In this document: piece after piece, positions 15,838 through 25,153 of the stretch
Layout: the number at the start of each line of letters is the position of its first letter
Numbering within the stretch: position 1 is the first letter of the stretch
Origin: Oscillospiraceae bacterium
Lineage (GTDB): Bacteria > Bacillota > Clostridia > Oscillospirales > Ruminococcaceae
Assembly (NCBI GenBank): GCA_017439985.1
Contig: JAFSIC010000062.1
Location: 1 to 64,000 of the forward strand
Direction: 5' to 3'
DNA: 64,000 bases
Position numbers and translations under genes: made by a program
Notes under the pieces: generated by a model
Told to the model about the DNA's origin: nothing
Database searches by the model: none
Seen by the model: only the letters and a program-made list of their open reading frames with translations

Positions 15838-17043
15838 ATGGAAGGAAGGATCTATCGGGATATGGCTCAGCGAACGGAGGGCGATATCTACATTGGTGTC
15901 GTTGGTCCCGTTCGCAGCGGCAAATCCAGTTTTATCAAACGATTTATGGAGACGGCGGTTCTGCCTCGCATGGAAAATGATTTTCGGAGAGATCGGGCCA
16001 TTGATGAGCTACCTCAGTCTGCAGCGGGAAAAACCATCATGACCACGGAACCGAAATTTATCCCCGAAGAAGCAGTGCGTCTGGACATGGAGGACGGCGC
16101 GCGGATGAACGTTCGTCTGATCGACTGTGTGGGTTATATCGTGCCCAGTTCTCTGGGCTACATTGAAAATGACCAGCCGCGCATGGTGCGGACTCCGTGG
16201 TTTGAAGAAGCCATTCCCTTTAACATGGCGGCGGAGCTGGGCACACAGAAAGTGATTCGGGAACATTCCACTATCGGGCTGGTCATCACCACGGATGGCA
16301 GCATCAGCGACATTCCCCGCGAAGAATATGAGGAAGCAGAACAGCGGGTCATTGAGGAACTGCAGGAGCTGGAGAAGCCCTTTGTTGTACTGTTGAACTG
16401 CCGCGAGCCTGAGAGCAAAACAGCTCAGGAGTTAGCAAAGCGTCTGCAGGAGAAGTATCTGGTGCCGGTTCTGCCAATCAACTGTCTGGACCTCAGCGAA
16501 GAGGAGATTCGGGAGATTCTGGCACAGGTGCTGTCCGAATTTCCTATCAAGGAGATCTGTATTGATCTTCCGCGTTGGATCGTGGTGCTGCCAAACGATC
16601 ACTGGCTGAAGCGTGCGGTTTTCCAGTGTATTACCGAGGTTTCACAGTCGATTCAACGGCTGAATCATGTGCGGGAACAGCTGAAAGAGCTGGAGAACTG
16701 CCCACAGATCAAGCAAATCAGCGTGGATTCCGTGGATCTGGGCAATGGCAGCGTCAAGCTGACGGTCAGTGTGGAACCAAAGCTGTTTTATCAGGTACTG
16801 GGTGAAAGTACGGGTCTTCACATCAGCAACGAGGAAGAACTGATCCCTTGTATGGTGGAACTTGCAAAAATCCGTCGGGACTATGAGAAAATCAAGGGTG
16901 CGATGGAGGAAGTGCAGGCCACCGGTTATGGCATTGTTATGCCATCTTTGGAGGAACTGCGCTTGGAAGAACCGGAGATCGTCAAACAAGGCGGACGCTA
17001 TGGCGTAAGACTGAAAGCTTCTGCGCCGTCGATACATATATGA
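15838..17043 (+). CDS. spoIVA: SpoIVA, 5' part (codons 1-400) interrupted by an intervening element
   Basis: The N-terminal four-fifths of the coat-basement ATPase SpoIVA. Walker A is GPVRSGKSS (about residue 22), the conserved GKTIMTTEPKF segment follows, then RLIDCVGY as Walker B. The protein matches the family up to ASAPSIH at residue 400 and then ends after one extra Ile at a stop codon inside the element, giving a 401-residue truncated product. The missing C-terminus, needed for SpoIVA assembly and forespore targeting, is encoded at 32572-32848. Joining bases 15838-17036 to 32572-32848 gives 1476 nt, 491 residues, in frame. GGAAGGAGAG precedes the ATG. In this arrangement the cell cannot make complete SpoIVA. 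Confidence 0.93.
   Translation: MEGRIYRDMAQRTEGDIYIGVVGPVRSGKSSFIKRFMETAVLPRMENDFRRDRAIDELPQSAAGKTIMTTEPKFIPEEAVRLDMEDGARMNVRLIDCVGYIVPSSLGYIENDQPRMVRTPWFEEAIPFNMAAELGTQKVIREHSTIGLVITTDGSISDIPREEYEEAEQRVIEELQELEKPFVVLLNCREPESKTAQELAKRLQEKYLVPVLPINCLDLSEEEIREILAQVLSEFPIKEICIDLPRWIVVLPNDHWLKRAVFQCITEVSQSIQRLNHVREQLKELENCPQIKQISVDSVDLGNGSVKLTVSVEPKLFYQVLGESTGLHISNEEELIPCMVELAKIRRDYEKIKGAMEEVQATGYGIVMPSLEELRLEEPEIVKQGGRYGVRLKASAPSIHI
17032..17036. other. attL crossover core
   Basis: ATACA within spoIVA codons 399-400. The same five bases occur at 32567-32571. Exchange here restores SIHMMRAD, the conserved SpoIVA sequence. Confidence 0.75.
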
Positions 17044-17129
17044 GGTATCAAAAAGAAGTTTCAAATTTGCAAGGTGCTCTGACAGCGTGAAGCCAACATA
17101 CGATTTTACCTATAGGGTAGAGCCTTATA

Positions 17130-17157
17130 TTGAACTTCTCGCTATCTAATGTACTAT
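17130..17157 (+). promoter_or_regulatory. Candidate promoter of the element's repA operon
   Basis: TTGAAC and TACTAT with a 16-base spacer. Confidence 0.4.
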
Positions 17158-17209
17158 ATGCGTTGCAATCGATCAATATGACAGGGAATGGGACAGATGG
17201 AGGTCACTT

Positions 17210-18094
17210 ATGAATCAACTGTCTCATAACAATTATTACTATGGCAAAGAAGCAGAACAGTACACGTTTTATCGAATTCCAAAGGCACTGTTTACAGATG
17301 AAAAATATCGAGGATTATCTTCTGATGCAAAGCTTCTTTACAGCATGATGCTGGATCGTATGGGTCTTTCCGTCCAGAATCATTGGTTCGATAAAGAGAA
17401 TCGAGCCTATATTTATTTCACCCAAAGAGAGGTTCAGGAAGTGTTGGACTGTGGTCATAACAAAGCGAATACTCTCTTCGCAGATTTGGAACGAGTTGGT
17501 CTCGTCGAGCGCAAGAGACAGGGTCTTGGACGACCGGACATGATCTTCGTGCTGAAGTTTTCAACAAGTGAGAAGAAAGAAGGAAATCCAAAAAACCTCA
17601 ATGAGGAGTTCAATTATCCTAAAAAGAAACATCAGTCTCTCCCAAAAGAGGAAGGAAATAATACTGAGAAGAATAAGACTGAGTATAACGATAACAATCC
17701 ATCAATCAATGAACTGATGGATGAGGATGAGATGGATGGGTTGTGTGAATTACTTCACAGGAATATTGACTACGAAATCCTGAGAAAAAAGTCGGGCGCG
17801 GACGCAGAAATGGTCGATGAAATTGTTAACCTGTTGGAAGATGTTCTGCGTTCTCGAAGGGAAGAGGTTCGTATAGGTTCTGCAGTCTATCCTAAAGAAG
17901 TGGTGAAAAACCGAATTCTGAAACTGAACAGTGAACATATTCTGTATGTTATCGACTCGCTTAAAAATACCAGAACAGAAATCGGAAATATTTATTCATA
18001 CTTGTTAACGTCTTTGTACAACGCTCCGACGACGATGGATTGCTTTTGGGCAACACAACTCTGTCGAGACAAGAAAAAGGTGAAAAATGCGTAG
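17210..18094 (+). CDS. RepA_N-type replication initiator
   Basis: A 294-residue protein with the N-terminal winged-helix domain of plasmid and ICE initiators (about residues 15-125: FYRIPKALF, LSSDAKLLYSMMLDRMGLS, YFTQREVQEVLDCGHNKA, LGRPDMIFV). A charged linker and an unassigned C-terminal part follow. Such proteins open an origin for theta replication; this suggests the excised circle could replicate, at least transiently. GGAGG 6 bases upstream of the ATG. Its stop overlaps the next start by 8 bp, and it begins a five-gene operon running to 21353. Confidence 0.82.
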   Translation: MNQLSHNNYYYGKEAEQYTFYRIPKALFTDEKYRGLSSDAKLLYSMMLDRMGLSVQNHWFDKENRAYIYFTQREVQEVLDCGHNKANTLFADLERVGLVERKRQGLGRPDMIFVLKFSTSEKKEGNPKNLNEEFNYPKKKHQSLPKEEGNNTEKNKTEYNDNNPSINELMDEDEMDGLCELLHRNIDYEILRKKSGADAEMVDEIVNLLEDVLRSRREEVRIGSAVYPKEVVKNRILKLNSEHILYVIDSLKNTRTEIGNIYSYLLTSLYNAPTTMDCFWATQLCRDKKKVKNA

Positions 18095-19259
18095 AAAGTT
18101 TTATACCGAGCCACGACAACATCGCATCTATGCCCTCATTGATAGGGAGTTGAAAGTAGCCTTTGTGGGCAAGAGCTACGCGCGGGATTTGTCCTCATTG
18201 TATTCAAAGCATGTTAACGGCCGCAGCTATCACACCGCTGACTACTTTGGCAAAGAGCCGCCGAAAGTCAAGCCTGAGTTGTTGATTCTGGAGGAGGTAC
18301 ACTGTACAGGAGCGGTGGCATACAAACACGTCGTGGCATGGTCATTATATCTGGAGGAGCATGGCTTTCTGATGCTGACTCAGACTGGCACCATGCTCTA
18401 CAGTGAACAATTGCTGCCGGAGACACAGGAAATCTACGACAGTATTTCACAGCAAGCAATCGAGGAAGTAATGCAGAGGACTGCTTCTTTGACACGGAAT
18501 CCCCAAAAAGAAAAAGTTGTGCGCCAGAAAGTGCAGAAAGTATCAAAACCGAAGCTATCCATTCGCGTGGACAAACAGGATAAGGACATATTCATGGAGC
18601 TGAAACGAGGCATGGGTGTGACACAGAGGGAGGTGTTCCACTTGCTGTTGGATGGAGTTGTTTTTGATCATGAAGGAAACTATATTCCGCTGATTCGTCG
18701 CCAGAAAAATCAGATTCAGGATCTGGAACAAGAGGTTCAGAATCTGAAAAATCAGCTGGCCGAGGAGCGTATGAGTAAGAAACACGATGGCCGTATCCGA
18801 GAGATCCTTAATCATGCCAAGACAGTGACAGGAAAGTATGTACAGATGCTGATGCAGGATGTGTATTATCTGGATGATGCTTTACGTCCCGTACGAAAGC
18901 CGCGCAACAATATCCATGACTTCCCGTACCCAATCGAAGACGGACATGCAGTCATTCAGCTGGAAGAGATTATTTACGGCAGCAGTACAGGGATGGTTTT
19001 CGTTCTCGGTTGGACGGAGGATGAAAAACCCATCAAACTACGGCACTACGGCAAGCGGGAATTTTTGGGGTCTGATCCACGTGTGAGTAGCTATGCTGTG
19101 CGGGGAACATGGTGGCAGGTCCACTACCGTATTAATAAGGACGGCGCGGCTGACCTGATGGCTGCTCTGCCGCTTCCACCGAAGGCAGAACAAGCGCCCG
19201 AAAAGACAAGAACAGCGTTGGATATAGCGATCAACGAGATCGAACGACAAAAGGAGTAG
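18087..19259 (+). CDS. Coiled-coil protein, unrecognised (GIY-YIG-like N-terminus?)
   Basis: A 390-residue protein. The first ~110 residues carry IYALI...VAFVGKS...LYSKHVNG, which loosely recalls a GIY-YIG nuclease domain, but catalytic residues cannot be confirmed. Residues about 175-250 resemble a ribbon-helix-helix-like segment (LSIRVDKQDKDIFMEL) followed by a coiled coil (QDLEQEVQNLKNQLAEE). The C-terminal third (WTEDEKPIKLRHYGKREFLGSD) is unassigned. Overlap with repA suggests a role in element maintenance. Function unknown. Confidence 0.72.
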   Translation: MRRKFYTEPRQHRIYALIDRELKVAFVGKSYARDLSSLYSKHVNGRSYHTADYFGKEPPKVKPELLILEEVHCTGAVAYKHVVAWSLYLEEHGFLMLTQTGTMLYSEQLLPETQEIYDSISQQAIEEVMQRTASLTRNPQKEKVVRQKVQKVSKPKLSIRVDKQDKDIFMELKRGMGVTQREVFHLLLDGVVFDHEGNYIPLIRRQKNQIQDLEQEVQNLKNQLAEERMSKKHDGRIREILNHAKTVTGKYVQMLMQDVYYLDDALRPVRKPRNNIHDFPYPIEDGHAVIQLEEIIYGSSTGMVFVLGWTEDEKPIKLRHYGKREFLGSDPRVSSYAVRGTWWQVHYRINKDGAADLMAALPLPPKAEQAPEKTRTALDIAINEIERQKE

Positions 19260-19263
19260 AACC

Positions 19264-19566
19264 GTGAGTAAACTGGAAACACCGGAAAGAATTAGTTTTT
19301 GGGCCAAGCAAAGAGTCGAGTACTTATTGGATGTAGAACCACAGCTGTATGCAGAATTGGCTAAAAGCGGCAAGCTGATGGAACATCTTCACGATACTGA
19401 GGAGAAAGCGCAGGCTTGTTATCAGAAAGAAGTTCAGAAACTGTATCGACTCATGGAGCTTGACCCGAAATGGGACTGCATGTCGGAGGAAGAAAAAGAA
19501 CTGCGCCGCTGCTATGCCACAGAAGCGGCAAGGGATATTGTCTGCAACGACTGGATCTGGGTGTAG
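19264..19566 (+). CDS. TnpV-like small protein
   Basis: A 100-residue acidic helical protein starting at GTG, with AAGGAG a few bases upstream. The segment WAKQRVEYLLDVEPQLYAELAKSGKL and the C-terminal AARDIVCNDWIW resemble TnpV proteins carried by many mobile elements of gut Firmicutes. TnpV's biochemical role is not established. It lies in the repA operon. Confidence 0.65.
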   Translation: MSKLETPERISFWAKQRVEYLLDVEPQLYAELAKSGKLMEHLHDTEEKAQACYQKEVQKLYRLMELDPKWDCMSEEEKELRRCYATEAARDIVCNDWIWV

Positions 19567-19576
19567 GGGGGATACG

Positions 19577-20992
19577 ATGCGCTGTTTATCCACAGAAGAA
19601 ATCATCGAACGTGCCCAAAAGAAAATCATTCCACTGGATAGTCAAGAGAAGACAGTGCAGAACATTGCCGCTCTGCTGAGTCTGCATCTGAAACGACTGA
19701 ATGCCTTGGAAGAAGGAGTCGACACAGACTTTCTGCCTTGCTTATCTGAACTCATCATCGCACCCACAGGTTCGGGTAAGACGTACCTCATCAGCAAACT
19801 TGCGGAGGCGGCAGGACTGCCTTTTTACAGTATCGACTGCTCCATGCTGACTCTCAGCGGCTACAAGGGGGTCAACCTCAGTGAGGCATTTCGTTCTCTG
19901 AAAGCCAACTGCACGAGGCCGAGAGAATTTCATCGTTCTGTCATTCTCTTTGACGAGTTTGACAAATGCTCCTACCGAAGCGGAGAAAATGGCAATGTGC
20001 AGCCCAACTTTCTGAAACTGCTGGAGGGCGAGGGCCTGAGCTGTGACGAGAAAATCATCGATACATCGGAGATGCTCTTTCTCTTTGCAGGAGCATTTCA
20101 GGGCCTGGATGAACTGGTGGATCAGCGTTGTCAGAAGAAAAGCATCGGCTTTGCAGCGGAGAGTGAGGAAGAGAAAAAGTCCGCGCCATCCATGGAGGAT
20201 GTGCAGGCATACGGCTTCAGTAGGGAATTGCTCGGTCGAATCGGCTCTTTGCATTGTATTCCAAGAATGGAGATTGAGGATTATATGCGATTGCTGATTG
20301 ATGGAAAGGCGTCGATTGCAGAGAAGTTCGGCTCATTGTTTACAGCGCAAGGAGTGAAATTCTTTGTGGATGAGGAAGCCTGTCTGCATCTTTGTGAGCA
20401 GGCTATGCAGCGAAATATGGGTGCTCGTGCTATGGAAGCAGTCATCAAAGAAAAGGTTCTGCAGGCAGTGAAGGAAATCGACAGCAACACGAGTATCGTG
20501 GAGGCAGTTCTGACCATGAAAGATGGAGAAGCGGTCTTTCGCTATACATACGGTGAGAGGGAGTTTTCTTCTTTGGGCGAAGTGGATGCACCAGATCTGG
20601 AGCCGCCCATGACCGTCTATCTGCGCACAGAAAAGGGCATCAACGACCTCTGCGCCAAGTGGTCGGATTTTGCGGAGGAAGGCAGTGAGGAGATTTGCTA
20701 CTACTTTCTGCAGGTGATCCTGCGATATCTTGTTCTGGAAACCAATTGGAGTGACAGAACCTTGCATTCTGTAGAATCACTTGCCGAACAAACCAAGTGT
20801 CAGAATGTCGAAGGTCTGAAGACGACCTTTGATATTTTGATGGAGGATATTCTGCCTAAGGCAGAGAATAGCAGGGAACACAGTGTTCTGCTGCACTATT
20901 ATTACCTCTACAAGGCGCTGGAAGATACCAATACAAAAGCGATTCTGTGTCAGATGGTCAAGCAAATTAAGTCAAAAAGCAACATTAGGTAG
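19577..20992 (+). CDS. ClpX-like AAA+ ATPase
   Basis: A 471-residue ATPase. Walker A is IIAPTGSGKTYL (about residue 60), Walker B SVILFDEFDKC (about 120), and the sensor and arginine-finger region includes FSRELLGRIGSLHCIP, as in ClpX (substituting for PEFIGRLP). A C-terminal AAA lid domain ends near residue 310, followed by a helical extension of about 160 residues not found in ClpX. There is no N-terminal zinc domain and no evident ClpP-binding loop, so it is more likely a remodelling factor for the element than a protease subunit. GGGGGG before ATG 19577. Confidence 0.82.
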   Translation: MRCLSTEEIIERAQKKIIPLDSQEKTVQNIAALLSLHLKRLNALEEGVDTDFLPCLSELIIAPTGSGKTYLISKLAEAAGLPFYSIDCSMLTLSGYKGVNLSEAFRSLKANCTRPREFHRSVILFDEFDKCSYRSGENGNVQPNFLKLLEGEGLSCDEKIIDTSEMLFLFAGAFQGLDELVDQRCQKKSIGFAAESEEEKKSAPSMEDVQAYGFSRELLGRIGSLHCIPRMEIEDYMRLLIDGKASIAEKFGSLFTAQGVKFFVDEEACLHLCEQAMQRNMGARAMEAVIKEKVLQAVKEIDSNTSIVEAVLTMKDGEAVFRYTYGEREFSSLGEVDAPDLEPPMTVYLRTEKGINDLCAKWSDFAEEGSEEICYYFLQVILRYLVLETNWSDRTLHSVESLAEQTKCQNVEGLKTTFDILMEDILPKAENSREHSVLLHYYYLYKALEDTNTKAILCQMVKQIKSKSNIR

Positions 20993-21002
20993 GAAGATGA
21001 GC

Positions 21003-21353
21003 ATGACAAAAATTGTTTTTACGGAAGCATTGGACGAGTGGACAGAAGCAAGACCGATCTCAATCACGGTACACGAACAATATTGGGAATTTGCAGAGTT
21101 CCATCTGAATTACCTTCGGAATGAAAAACCGGAACTGATGAATACGCTGCTGCTCTGCGGAGAGATGGGGGCTTATTTGAATCTGTTGGGAAAGCTGAAT
21201 GCAACGCTTAAGGATTTTTATTTGGAAGAATATAAACTCGCCTATGGTGAAGTCAGAGAGGACGGTGTTTGGGTCGATGAAGTATTCATACCTGCTATTG
21301 AGGAAAGTGCAGAGGAGGCAGCGGATATCTGCTTCTTCTATGAGGACAAATAA
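21003..21353 (+). CDS. Small acidic protein, possibly TnpV-related
   Basis: A 116-residue acidic protein. The stretch EFHLNYLRNEKPELMNTLLLCGEMGAYL has the same spacing of HL, YL, hydrophobic and small residues as the conserved TnpV core, so it may be a diverged relative of the protein at 19264; this is a weak match by eye. ATG 21003 (six bases after AGGAAG) is preferred to ATG 20997. It is the last gene of the repA operon. Confidence 0.65.
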   Translation: MTKIVFTEALDEWTEARPISITVHEQYWEFAEFHLNYLRNEKPELMNTLLLCGEMGAYLNLLGKLNATLKDFYLEEYKLAYGEVREDGVWVDEVFIPAIEESAEEAADICFFYEDK

Positions 21354-21407
21354 GTAGGGAAGTTGAAAAACGTCTGCCGCCCATCAGAAATTTTACAAAC
21401 AAAATCG

Positions 21408-21436
21408 TGGAAACTCCTGTTGGAACATGCTATAAT
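21408..21436 (+). promoter_or_regulatory. Candidate promoter of the surface-protein gene
   Basis: TGGAAA and consensus TATAAT with a 17-base spacer. Confidence 0.45.
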
Positions 21437-21456
21437 TATTTCGTATAAATTATCGC

Positions 21457-21472
21457 AGAAGGGTACCCTTCT
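21457..21472. promoter_or_regulatory. 16-bp perfect palindrome, candidate operator
   Basis: AGAAGGGTACCCTTCT lies shortly after the predicted transcription start of the GLUG surface-protein gene. Confidence 0.45.
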
Positions 21473-21525
21473 ATGCTGTTGCATAACAACATAATGCCCT
21501 TTCCATCCTAAAGGAGGAATGTGAA

Positions 21526-24500
21526 ATGAAATGGAAGAAAGCATTGAGTATGTTTCTCTCCGCGGTCATGGTGCTGAACAGTTTCCCGCTGTCGGTATTC
21601 GCCCAGGAACAGGAATGCACTCATCACGAACATAATCAAGACTGCGGCTACGTGGAAGCAGTGGCGGAAAGCCCTTGCACCCATGAACACAGCGAGGACT
21701 GCTATAGATCCGTGACCAACTGCATCCATGAACATGTGGATTGCGGATATGTTGCGGCAGTGGCAGAAGTGAGCTGCGGCTGTGTGCCTGCCGAGGACGG
21801 CACACTGACCCATAGCGAAGGCTGCGGCTATGTTGCTGCGCAGGCAGAGGTTTTATGCGACCACCAATGCAGCACGGAAAGCGGCTGCGTGACCGAGGAA
21901 GAAAACTGCCAGCACGTCCATGACGAACTCTGCGGCTACAAGGCAGCTGTGGAAGGCAGTGCTTGCAACTTTGATGCTGAAAACTGCCCAGACTGTTTGG
22001 CAGGAGAAATCACCGAGCCTGCCCCGGTCTGTACCTGTGCCGAGCATTGCACCGCTGAGAACTTCAACGAATACTGCGAAGTCTGCAGCTTAGATTATAC
22101 CCAGTGCGGCGGCACCGAGCGGGCTGTGGGATATGACACAGGCTGGACGATTGAGGATAGCATTCTGAAAGTCACCGGCACCCTCACTGCACTGCCCGTA
22201 GTGGAATACAGTGACATTGAGGTGAAAGAAGGCGGAAACCTGAACCTTGGTGCAGCTAAGGTTACCTGTTATGTGAATAACTCTGGTACAATCAGCAGCG
22301 GTACTTTCGATGAAATCGTGGATAACTCTGGTACAATCAGCAGTGGTACTTTCGATAGAATCGTGCGTAACTCTGGTACAATCAGCGGCGGTACTTTCAT
22401 GAGTAACGTGGTTAACGCTGGTACAATCAGCAGCGGTACTTTCGATAAAATCGTGCATAACTCCGGTACAATCAGCGGCGGTACTTTCTCATCGAAGGTA
22501 TATAATGACTATGGTACCATCAGCAATGCCAAATTTGAGACGGGAGCAAGCCTTGAATTGAGCAGCAAGGCCCCCGAAAGAGTCATCCACTGCGTCAACG
22601 GTGAGGACGTTGCCCTGACCTATAACGCCGCTCTATCTGCGGCTCTTGGCGAAGCGGCTGCATGGTATCAGGGTAGTACTAAGGTAACAGACGGCACAGT
22701 GCCACTCAACTACACCAGATATGTGGGTGAATACACAATCACCTCTGATACCACCTACGGCAAAGTCAACGTTCCCGCAAACGCAAAATACGGCCATAAG
22801 GTTACAATCGCGACGGCTCCCGACGATGGTTATTTGCTGAAGGAACTGACCGTTAAGCAGGGTGATACCAAAGTGGAGGTTGCTGACAATGCCTTCACCA
22901 TGCCCGCAGGTAATGTTACCATCAGCGCAACCTTTACCCTTTGTGCCCACGTCGGCACCACCGATTCCTACGTCAACGGCTTCTGTCCATACGGCTGCTA
23001 TGAGCCTGCAACCCAGAACGGGGATGTCTACGAAATCTCCAACGCCGGCCAGCTGTACTGGTTTGTACAGCAGATCAACTCCGGCAACAACACAATCAAC
23101 GGCAAGTTGACCGCAAATATCGTGGTTAACAAAGGCACCATGACTGCTGAATCCACCGATGCCCGTGCATGGACACTGATCGGATATTATAATAGCAACA
23201 CGGATAATGTACAATACAACGGCACTTTCGACGGTGCCGGTCACACCATCAGCGGTCTGTACTTCAATAACAGTAGGACCAACTGTGTCGGCCTGTTTGG
23301 CAGGAACGGCGGCACCGTGAAGAATGTGGGAGTTATCAACTCTTACTTCAGAGGCGGCACCAATGTCGGCGGCGTGGTGGGCTCTAACAATGGTACCGTG
23401 GAAAACTGCTATAACAGCAGTACCGTCACCGGCTACGACCATGTCGGCGGTGTGGCGGGCAGCAGCAATAGCAGCAAAGCTACCGTCCGGAACTGCTACA
23501 ATACCGGCACTGTCAGCAACACCGACGTCGACATCGACGGCAGCAGGGCTGTCGGCGGCGTGGTGGGCTCTAACGAGGGTTCTACCGTCCGGAACTGCTA
23601 CAATGTCGGCAGCGTCATCATCAGCGACAAATCCATCGAGTTTGTAAATGTCGGCGGCGTGGTGGGCGGTGGCTTGGGAAGAATAACGAACTGCTACTAT
23701 CTTGATACCACTGTACCCAGCGGCGTCAATGGTGAGGATAAGGCTGGTCATGTAGAAGCCAAAACCGCTGAGCAGTTTGCGAGTGGTGAGGTGGCTTATC
23801 TGCTGAACGGCGATCAGAGCAGCATCGTATTCAAGCAGACCATTGATACAGATACGGTTCCAAAATTCACCGGCGACACCGTTTACTACGGCTACACCTT
23901 CTGCGGCGATGACGAGAAGATTTACACCAACAGTTCCTCTGTCTACGACAACAAGCCGGAACACACCCTGACCTACTCCGCAAGCGGCAATGTTATCACT
24001 GTTGCCTGCTCCGCAAACTGCGGTTACACCGGTACCGCTACCATCAGTGCAACCGGAAAGACCTATGACGGATCTCCTGTGGCAGCAACCGTAACCGCAA
24101 ACGGCAAGCTGGAAGGTAATACCATTCCGATCGTTTACGCAGTGAAGGACGGCGAAGCACTGAACGAAGCACCTGTGGAAGTAGGCACTTACACTGCTTC
24201 CATTACCGTGGGTGAGGGTGAGAATGCCGCAACCGCAAGCGTGGAGTTTACCATCACAGCGAGACCTGTCGTGGAAACTCCGTCCTATGATGATTCCGAT
24301 GACGAGGAAGATGTAGAAGAATCCAAAGAGGAGACAATCAAAGTTCCTGTCTCCGGCGATAAGGTTTCCACAAAGACCGAAGCGACGGTCAGCGGCTCAA
24401 CTGCAACAGTCGAAGTTCCATCTGAGAAGAAACTGGAACAGATCCTGGACAATCCAACCGATATTGGTTCCGTTGAGATTGACCTGAGCGGCTTGAATGA

Positions 24501-25047
24501 TAACGTTGAGAAAGTCAACCTGCCTCTGGAACTGATCGAAAAAGTGGCAGAAGAAGCTGCGAAACCGAACAGTAAGCTGGATTCTCTGGAAGTAAAACTT
24601 CCAAGCGGCTCTGTGCTTCTGGATGCGAAAACCCTGCAAACCATCACAGAGGAAGCAGAATGCAACATGATCCGTCTGGTTCTGGATAAAGTGGGCGAAA
24701 AACGCCTCAATGAGAAGCAGAAGGATGCTCTGAAAGGCAAGACTGTTTACGGCGGCTATGAGGCTTACCTCTACTGCGTGAAAGGTCAGAAGCGCATCTC
24801 TGACTTCGAGGGCGGCGAAGCGACCCTGAGCGTACCATTCAAAGTTCCTGCAGGAAAGTCTGCGGAAAACTTCTCTGTCTGGTACATCAGTGACAGCGGC
24901 AATCTGACCCGTCTGCCAACTTGGTTTGACGGCAAGAATATCTGCTGGTCCGTTGGCCACTTCTCTGATTTTGTGATCCTTTACAATGCAAATGCTACTG
25001 TGAAGGTCAATCCAAATACTGGCACGGGAGAACACTTCTTTTCGTGA
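21526..25047 (+). CDS. Large secreted surface protein with Cys/His clusters and GLUG repeats
   Basis: An 1173-residue secreted protein with a clear signal peptide (about residues 1-27, ending SVFAQ). Residues about 30-195 contain repeated C-x-HEH...CGY clusters that may bind metal or form disulfides. A 15-residue repeat [14 protein letters not shown] follows (five copies, about 252-326), then a segment with an [10 protein letters not shown] motif, three GLUG repeats ([16 protein letters not shown], about 600-720), an MBG-like domain and a conserved C-terminal domain ending [11 protein letters not shown]. The end NPNTG resembles a sortase-type site, but no hydrophobic anchor follows: the protein stops 7 residues later. 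It is probably an adhesin-like protein, released rather than anchored if the end is real. Confidence 0.85.
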   Translation: MKWKKALSMFLSAVMVLNSFPLSVFAQEQECTHHEHNQDCGYVEAVAESPCTHEHSEDCYRSVTNCIHEHVDCGYVAAVAEVSCGCVPAEDGTLTHSEGCGYVAAQAEVLCDHQCSTESGCVTEEENCQHVHDELCGYKAAVEGSACNFDAENCPDCLAGEITEPAPVCTCAEHCTAENFNEYCEVCSLDYTQCGGTERAVGYDTGWTIEDSILKVTGTLTALPVVEYSDIEVKEGGNLNLGAAKVTCYVNNSGTISSGTFDEIVDNSGTISSGTFDRIVRNSGTISGGTFMSNVVNAGTISSGTFDKIVHNSGTISGGTFSSKVYNDYGTISNAKFETGASLELSSKAPERVIHCVNGEDVALTYNAALSAALGEAAAWYQGSTKVTDGTVPLNYTRYVGEYTITSDTTYGKVNVPANAKYGHKVTIATAPDDGYLLKELTVKQGDTKVEVADNAFTMPAGNVTISATFTLCAHVGTTDSYVNGFCPYGCYEPATQNGDVYEISNAGQLYWFVQQINSGNNTINGKLTANIVVNKGTMTAESTDARAWTLIGYYNSNTDNVQYNGTFDGAGHTISGLYFNNSRTNCVGLFGRNGGTVKNVGVINSYFRGGTNVGGVVGSNNGTVENCYNSSTVTGYDHVGGVAGSSNSSKATVRNCYNTGTVSNTDVDIDGSRAVGGVVGSNEGSTVRNCYNVGSVIISDKSIEFVNVGGVVGGGLGRITNCYYLDTTVPSGVNGEDKAGHVEAKTAEQFASGEVAYLLNGDQSSIVFKQTIDTDTVPKFTGDTVYYGYTFCGDDEKIYTNSSSVYDNKPEHTLTYSASGNVITVACSANCGYTGTATISATGKTYDGSPVAATVTANGKLEGNTIPIVYAVKDGEALNEAPVEVGTYTASITVGEGENAATASVEFTITARPVVETPSYDDSDDEEDVEESKEETIKVPVSGDKVSTKTEATVSGSTATVEVPSEKKLEQILDNPTDIGSVEIDLSGLNDNVEKVNLPLELIEKVAEEAAKPNSKLDSLEVKLPSGSVLLDAKTLQTITEEAECNMIRLVLDKVGEKRLNEKQKDALKGKTVYGGYEAYLYCVKGQKRISDFEGGEATLSVPFKVPAGKSAENFSVWYISDSGNLTRLPTWFDGKNICWSVGHFSDFVILYNANATVKVNPNTGTGEHFFS
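22279..22503 (+). repeat. Five in-frame 45-bp repeats
   Basis: Each 45-bp unit encodes NSGTISxGTFxxxVx. High DNA identity between units suggests recent expansion. Confidence 0.85.
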
Positions 25048-25153
25048 GATAATTTGTGATGTAAAAATTGGAGTTATCTCAAAGAAAATGCTTTACAATC
25101 TTCAGGGGGGAGAGTATGATAAAAGAAAAACAGAAGGAAAAGGAGGAAGAGAT

